Below are positions 58,349-64,000 of a DNA stretch of 64,000 bases, piece after piece (position 1 is the stretch's first letter; each line of letters starts with the position of its first letter). A program made the position numbers and the translations under genes. The notes beneath the pieces were generated by a model. That model worked only from the letters and a program-made list of their open reading frames with translations. It did not search any database and had not been told where the DNA came from. Origin of the DNA: Phallusia mammillata (Eukaryota > Chordata > Ascidiacea > Phlebobranchia > Ascidiidae). Where the stretch lies: NCBI GenBank assembly GCA_003260075.1, contig QLIY01000348.1:68607-132606 (forward strand), in the 5' to 3' direction.

Positions 58349-58837
58349 GATTTAGTATAGTGCACAGGGGAGAGTCACTGTCCGTTTAAATAAGAAGTTC
58401 TGAAGTTAATTTAGGCCACGGATCACCAAAAAGTCATCAAGGACCACCTTTTAAACATAGTAATTCTTTCGCCGAACCTCGGGATTCGGGAAGCCGGAAC
58501 CCTCAGAGAATCGGTCTATATCTTAGTGGCAGCTTTGTGTTTGCATGGATGGCAATACAGTGTGGTACGTTCTGCTTTGACCGTACCACTTACCTCGTTG
58601 CGAAAAACGTATTGTATACCACCTTACCAAACCAAGTGTCAAAAACCGAAATGTACCGTGCCTTCAAAGAAACAACTAGAATCAGATTTGGATCAATTTT
58701 ACAATTAGGACTTGCACTGCCCTCATAAATGGGTCCACAAAACAAAAGTTTGCAGCCAGCAAACCAAAGAAACGTCATGAAATAAGCTATTGCTGCCAGG
58801 CATAATGTTAGACCAAGTATTGCTCATCCAGCAGTTT

Positions 58838-58905
58838 TTATTGTAAACAATCGACGTTTCGACGTCCTATACAAGACGCCTTCATCAGGATAATGACATA
58901 ACTTG
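58838..58905 (-). ncRNA. Hammerhead-ribozyme-like motif, left arm
   Basis: Exact reverse complement of the right-arm motif: core CTGATGA on the minus strand at 58888-58882 and GAAA at 58860-58857. See the right arm for the pairing. Confidence 0.5.
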
Positions 58906-59136
58906 CAAGACGAATGTCTTTTAAAGCGACAAAATGCAAAACACACACATGTAAAACAGCGATAACAAGATCGCGCGCTGCAAACTCGCACCACCGTAGA
59001 GATAAAACAAGCTCAGTGGTGTAAAAGCGACCGATAATTTATCGGCATTAGAACATCTGTTTTAACGTTCATTGTGTTGGCGCGTGAATGGATGTTCCAA
59101 GACTCTAGGAAACTTCGCTTGTGAAAATCAGTTTCN

Positions 59137-59204
59137 CAAGTTATGTCATTATCCTGATGAAGGCGTCTTGTATAGGACGTCGAAACGTCGATTGTTTACA
59201 ATAA
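59137..59204 (+). ncRNA. Hammerhead-ribozyme-like motif, right arm
   Basis: Core CTGATGA at 59154-59160; stem II GGCGTC/GACGTC (59162-59167 with 59176-59181) closed by TTGTATAG; GAAA at 59182-59185; then C and the cleavage triplet GTC (59187-59189). Stem I pairs ATC with GAT beside the core, then, after an internal loop, TTATGT with ACA-A-TAA. This is a type I layout with a minimal stem III, as described for Penelope-like and retrozyme hammerheads that act as dimers. One extra A (59161) lies between the core and stem II compared with the minimal consensus, so activity needs testing. Confidence 0.5.
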
Positions 59205-60532
59205 AAACTGCTGGATGAGCAATACTTGGTCTATCAAAGAAACGTCATGTTTGATTTGGAGATCAAATATATGATTTCTATATTGATAAATTTCAGAAGT
59301 TTTGCCGGTGAATGTATCGTTTTTCACATTTGTATAATTTTGATTGGAAAAAAATATCTCTTTAAAAACCGCCTAAACTTGTTGGCATATTTTGTAAGCT
59401 GTATAACGCTAGCTTTTTGGTAAAATGTTGTTAAATCAACAAACAGGCGCATTTTTTGAAAAATTGCAGGATAAAAGATAGTTCGAGACATTCTTTTCTT
59501 GATATTATTAGTATTTCCCTGGTTTTAAGATTCAATTTAAACTTGACGTATAGCGGAATTTAAAATTTCAATTTGGCGCATAGCGACACCGTGTGGTTAC
59601 GTTATATCCATGGTAACGGCAAGTTTACTAGCGCACAAAATCGTGATTAGGCAGTCCATTCAGCGCCAGCGCTCATGTGCTACACGCTAGGTCTTATATT
59701 GTAGGTTAAAGTAGTGTGTTAAAGTAATGATAAGTATGTGTGGTCTGTTACTCTGGTAAAGCGACAAAATTGTGTTTTAATATGTTTATCAAGAAACATA
59801 TGCCAAACTATTTTCAACAATTACAATTGTAGTTCAACCATCACAACACCAAGATTTCAAGTAAGTACACAGCATTCAATTGCAACAAAAACACCCGGTA
59901 TAGGTAATATTTGTGGCACCCATTGTATTCAATTATTATATAGGTGCAAATTTTGTAAGCATATTTTTGGTACAATATAAAATTATTCAACTGTAACAAT
60001 ATAAAATTGTTCAAATGTACCTGCAAAACTTACTTGCTATGTTAAAAGTATAATATTTTTAGCAACAGAAAATGCTTTTACAACGGTCCAAAATGTGTTG
60101 TTTTGGCAGTTTGTTGAATAGCTTTTTAACCACATGTAGTTACAGTTTGCATCACCTTATTTGAGCAAATTTAGATTGTACATAAGTACTGTAAATTAGT
60201 GTTTGTACAGAACTGTTCAAGTTAACAAACAAATGTATCATACCTGTTTTATAGTAGTACAAAATCTTTTCCACTATTCGATGCAAAAAAGCATGATTTT
60301 ATTTGCAATATGTGTCAATGCAATGTTATGTATATGGTATAGTTTTATATATCTTAACTGTATGTAATTTTATTGCACAAAAAGTCTAATAAAAACTTTT
60401 TACCTCACAAAATTGCAGAAAAAAATAGTTATGACTTCAATTTAACAAGAACAAATCTTCAGAACATTTAACTCTGCAAGGACATGTTACCCAAGGTTGA
60501 ATTTGCTTAACAACAACATATTTTTTACATAT

Positions 60533-60555
60533 ATAAGCTATTGCTGCCAGGCATA
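60533..60555 (+). repeat. Second copy of the Penelope-like element tail
   Basis: ATAAGCTATTGCTGCCAGGC plus ATA matches the tail of the 58.8-kb element (58782 onward) base for base over 23 nt, then diverges. It is either the remnant of another insertion or a tail-only copy. Confidence 0.6.
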
Positions 60556-60861
60556 GTATCAAGTTTAAAGAGCTCTTCTGGTAAATGTGATTTTATAAGT
60601 CAAAAATGCTTTCACAAACAATGTATTTATTCAAATCACAATTTTCAAAATATAATATCCACTATGTAAATATGCCATGATGTTTCTTTGTCCTCTTGAT
60701 TTTTACTTTGAATCGTGTTGCATGTCTGTGAATTTAAATTGCGAAGTTTTTCAACTTTCACACACTGCTTTAAATTTCTGGATATTTGTAAATGTAAATT
60801 TTAGGAGCAGTTTTACCAATTTACAAAAGTTCTGCAATAATTCACAATTAGTATACACATG

Positions 60862-60991
60862 CAGGGTTTTTTTAAGGTTTGGTTTGGGTGACCGCTAAGT
60901 AGTTTTAAGAGACCGCAAGTGTTTCATTTAAATACCAAAAAATAGCCATATTTGTGCAAGTCCAAATTTTGGGAAACCGCTGGAGAAATTT
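60862..60991. repeat. Interspersed repeat, copy 2
   Basis: Reverse-complement match to 18803-18929, starting CAGGGTTTTTTTAAGGTTTG and reaching AAACCGCTGGAGAAATTT. One end looks like a hAT terminus; the other end is not defined. Confidence 0.6.
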
Positions 60992-62490
60992 GCACCTTAA
61001 AAATTTAACACCTTAAAAAAAAACTGTACACATGTATGACAAACAAAATCGGTGAATAAATATTATTAGCAGATGTGTAACCAGTTATTCATGTGGTCAG
61101 TTGTGCTAATCAGTTGTACCAGCACCTCACCACGTGCTGCTGAAATTGTGCATTTGCTAAGAGAATAACATGGCCCACTTTTGGTCTCACTTGACTGCAC
61201 TTGAACGGGCTGTCATCCACGAGCCAATGACAGGTCAAATCAATTAGGTTTTGTTAAATACACACTAGAAACACCAAGTGCGACACACTTACGAACAATT
61301 GATGAATAATTTCAGCATGCGTTGGCGGCAAATTTCAACCCGCCGGCAAAAAAACTTCGTTTTTCGGGTGTAAATTGGTTGGAAAGCTGGTGGCCTTTGT
61401 GTTACAATCAACTGATGTTTTGTGTGTCAGACAGGCGCTGGAATGTTTACGTTGGATCGAGTTTTCATCGCACTTGCGCAACACGAAACCCCTGCCGTGT
61501 TTTGTTTTGAATCACTGTTGCTACGCACAATTGTTGATTAGCCGCTCCCGTGACGCACGTAACTTTACGTTCGAATTAGGATCCTATGCTGGTTAACTTA
61601 TAATCTAGTATTTCACCAAAGTCAAAACACATCTATTTACAAATTGATTTCGTGTAGCGGCTCCTGAACATTTTTAATGTGCATTTGTAATGGATGTTTA
61701 CCACTTTCCATTAAAATGCTCTTACAGCCTACGGTATTCTACCGATGCAAGGTTAGAATAATATTTTCCTAACATACGCAAAATTGCCGAGAATAATCAC
61801 ATTAGTCACCAACTAGAACACATTTTACAAGCTATCAGTGTCATCAGTTCCCCAGCTGGAAATTGATTTTTGTTGTTGGAACAGGATAGCCTACTTAGTC
61901 GCTGCATTTAATTATTGATGATGTTGCAAAAGACGAACCGACATCATAAAATATTCACCTGTTTCTCGAATACGCTCCAATCAGCTTTTTTTTCCATATA
62001 CCGTCTGACCAACGGGTGGACTCCACCTGTGCAAATTCAGCAACACTGTGCAATTTTGATTTTACAAAAAGCATAGCGCATCAGTGATAATAAAATTGTA
62101 CGGCATAGTTTTGTAGATGCACAAACACCGTTTAACATAGGATGGCTAAAACAGAAAAAATGTTTTTTTTTTAATTGTTTCATTTCTATTCCGTTTTTCA
62201 TTTATATTCACGCTGAGTTTTTACATGTGTTTTTTTAATGTGTAATGCAGTGTGTGACATTTAGGGTAGCAGTTAGGGGTTTAATAGCCTGGACCTCATG
62301 CAGGTGACCGGCAATTTGTAGAAATAAATGAGAACGTACATTCGAATTGAATCGATACAGCAGGTGACACGTTTGTTTTTCGGCGCAGACGCCCATCCAT
62401 CGTCGAACGTCGATTTAGTGCCGCCGCGACCGGCTCATCAGTTTTAGGAAGGAGCTGGTTAGGACTGCACTGGCCTGACGGGCACACGCA

Positions 62491-63070
62491 ATGTCAACGT
62501 TGGTATTCGAACAGCAGCATCAACCTCCGCAACAGCAGCATAATACTCTGGTACCGATGCAGCAGCCTGAGACAGCCAAGAACGTTCGCGTCTACCTCAA
62601 TGGCGACCGTTTCTTTCCCGGACGAAAGTTTGTCGTCAATCGCCGCCACATCTCCGATTTTAATGGATTCCTAACTCAGGTGCGTGTAATTGTGTGGGTG
62701 TGATTCAGCAAAGCCTTATACTACTATTTTTCAGCGTGAGATATTACCCTTTTTGCCTATGTAGAATTGATTTAATGGATTAAGTCAGTTAGTAAGCACT
62801 GGCCCAAAAAGTCTCATTTAGAGCGTCACGAATTAGTAAATAGACCATCAGGATATTTATTTCGTTTTCAAAATTAACCCAAATTTTTGCAACCAAATTT
62901 TAACGAACACTTTATCATGGGGATCAGGTTACCATGGGGATCAAAGCCCCATTCGGAGCAGTGCGCAACATCTACACACCCACAGCAGGTCACCGCGTTC
63001 AAGACTTGCAACAACTGCAAAACGGGATGGATGTGGTCGCCGGAGGCGTGGAAAAATTCCGTCCTCTTGT
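62491..63070 (+). CDS. DCDC2: Doublecortin-domain protein, DCDC2-like (5' part)
   Basis: Exon 62491-62679 encodes a Gln/Pro-rich start (MSTLVFEQQHQPPQQQ), then NVRVYLNGDRFFPGRKFVV and FNGFLTQ. Exon 62928-63070 continues VTMGIKAPFGAVRNIYTPTA, GHRVQDLQQLQNG and VVAGGVEKFRPL before GTGAGT. V.VY.NGD..F.GR, G.V..PFGAVRNIYTP and YVAGG.E.F are the doublecortin fold, and the APFGAVRNIYTP-GHR block is particularly close to vertebrate DCDC2. Doublecortin domains bind microtubules; DCDC2 acts in primary cilia and neuronal migration. The first domain is nearly complete. The second doublecortin domain and the rest lie beyond 64,000. The phase after exon 2 is 2. Confidence 0.9.
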
Positions 63071-64000
63071 GTGAGTACATTATACATATATTTTGGCGTG
63101 TATTGGGTTTTGTTAAAATAATATCGAAAATGGTTGCTCTTAACAAAGGTCACTCTGGAAAATTGAATTAAAAATTGTGTGGCCTTTTTTTCCATTTTTT
63201 GTTACATCGTGGTATGTTCGTCGGTCATTAAATCACTACAACATTTCCCGTTTTTTGTGCTTTATTTCCGGAAAAAAATGGGTCCCGTGCCTTAAGGCCT
63301 CTCGGAGAATGCTTAAGGCCACGTTCTATACATTTTTTAGAAAAGATTCATTTTGCGGTTTGGTCAAGCATAATAAGACTTTTCCTGTTAGAACGCGTGT
63401 CGGGTTGAAATTTTATTGCCCTTTTTGGTCTTTATACAATTGATCTTTAAATTACGGCCTATTTTTGGTAGCTTTATAACACTAGCAAGATCACGTACCT
63501 TGCACCACAAATCAAAAGAACTATGGGACCAGCGAGTTGGACCATTATTGGTAAATAAATTCTCGTGTACTGCACGTTACAACCCGTGTATAGTAGATTA
63601 GAAGCCGTCGCTATGGCTATGAATGGTATCAAGCGAATAGTTATACACCGGGTTGCATAAGCGTCAGGTACACCAAAAAACAATGATTATTTCTGTTTGA
63701 TAAATATTTCCCGAAATTTAAATCTCGTGTATCTTTCATCGATTGCGGGTCCACGTTTGTACGGTTTGTTTTTACAAGCAAAACAGATTCGTGGGTATTT
63801 AGATTAGATTGCTGGGAGGCACTTGGTTACTTTGAATAATTGATGATTCATTGTGCAGGGGTACTTCTCGTCACATTTTATCCACTTATAAAACTTCTCA
63901 GTAGCCATTGGAATCTGTTGAAATTTGGACATTCCTTTGATGACCCAAGGCTATTTTGTCTTCTGTTTGAATTGGGATCCTTTGATCCAACACCAGGGGC
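63071..64000. other. Intron of the DCDC2-like gene, continues past the window
   Basis: No exon with doublecortin resemblance is visible in the last 930 bases. The open frames of 60-90 codons here are AT-rich and lack splice-border support. Confidence 0.5.

Larger units (their letters stand above)
58780..59234. mobile_element. Inverted-repeat element with hammerhead motifs, probable non-autonomous Penelope-like element
   Basis: A 15-bp target duplication CAAAGAAACGTCATG flanks it at 58765-58779 and 59235-59249. Arms 58811-58905 and 59137-59231 are perfect 95-bp inverted repeats. The left arm alone is preceded by a 31-nt tail (58780-58810), and the 231-nt centre is non-coding and contains the single N (59136). 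Penelope-like elements are known for inverted pseudo-LTRs, a 30-40-nt tail extension, variable-length target duplications and embedded hammerhead ribozymes. All four features are here, but no reverse transcriptase or GIY-YIG endonuclease, so it must have been mobilised in trans. Confidence 0.7.
59250..62490. other. Intergenic region upstream of the DCDC2-like gene
   Basis: AT-rich DNA between two divergently transcribed genes. Besides the two repeat copies listed separately, I see no exon with family resemblance. It should include the DCDC2-like promoter, near 62.2-62.4 kb, but no TATA box or other clear core element is evident. Confidence 0.5.

Noticed and set aside
61322..61596. Overlapping + strand frames upstream of the DCDC2-like gene
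   Set aside because: Short, unrelated to any family I recognise and without splice borders.
1..64000. CRISPR arrays, operons, rRNA genes
   Set aside because: None seen; the direct repeats here are two-copy and separated only by C-runs, and the genes are typical spliced animal genes.

Overview
The window is animal nuclear DNA: genes are split by GT-AG introns, the intergenic DNA is AT-rich and full of small DNA transposons, and the recognisable products (an OATP/SLCO transporter, a RIM-BP-like coiled-coil/SH3/FN3 protein, a DCDC2-like doublecortin protein) are metazoan families. Short introns, many hAT-type MITEs and splice acceptors sitting 12-21 nt before start codons would fit a marine invertebrate deuterostome such as an ascidian. 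That is an inference; I cannot name the species.

Layout. 1-3,850 (+): a tandem pair of two-exon genes for secreted 291-residue coiled-coil proteins, each built on nine consecutive 14-residue repeats. 3,960-7,670: no gene seen; one C-tract duplication and one probable MITE. 7,675-20,436 (+): a 12-exon OATP (SLCO) transporter without a visible Kazal-type extracellular exon; one 3.2-kb intron holds unrecognised hydrophobic reading frames. 20,437-21,990: convergent intergenic spacer. 21,991-57,036 (-): one very large gene of more than 50 exons, roughly 4,000 residues if it is a single transcript: acidic N-terminus, long coiled coil, Ser-rich segment, SH3, FN3, SH3. 57,037-62,490: its promoter region (CRE, CCAAT and E2F-like sites at 58.3 kb), MITEs, a possible LINE reverse-transcriptase scrap and a 455-bp inverted-repeat element carrying hammerhead-ribozyme-like motifs. 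62,491 to the end (+): the first two exons of a DCDC2-like gene that continues past the window.

Two signals stand out. First, thirteen C-homopolymers of 10-96 nt occur, all on the + strand. Eight of them, each 10-12 C, sit exactly between two near-identical direct copies of local sequence (53-200 bp, usually with a few differences). Two further tracts interrupt coding exons and put the two sides out of frame. This is either a directional assembly/haplotype-joining artefact or an unusual mutational process, and it must be settled before any gene model here is trusted. Second, the element at 58,780-59,234 has a perfect 15-bp target-site duplication, perfect 95-bp inverted repeats and a 31-nt one-sided tail, and each arm encodes a hammerhead-like core. 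That is the layout expected of a non-autonomous Penelope-like (PLE) retroelement.

The genes show no evidence of a shared pathway; they are neighbours rather than an operon-like set.
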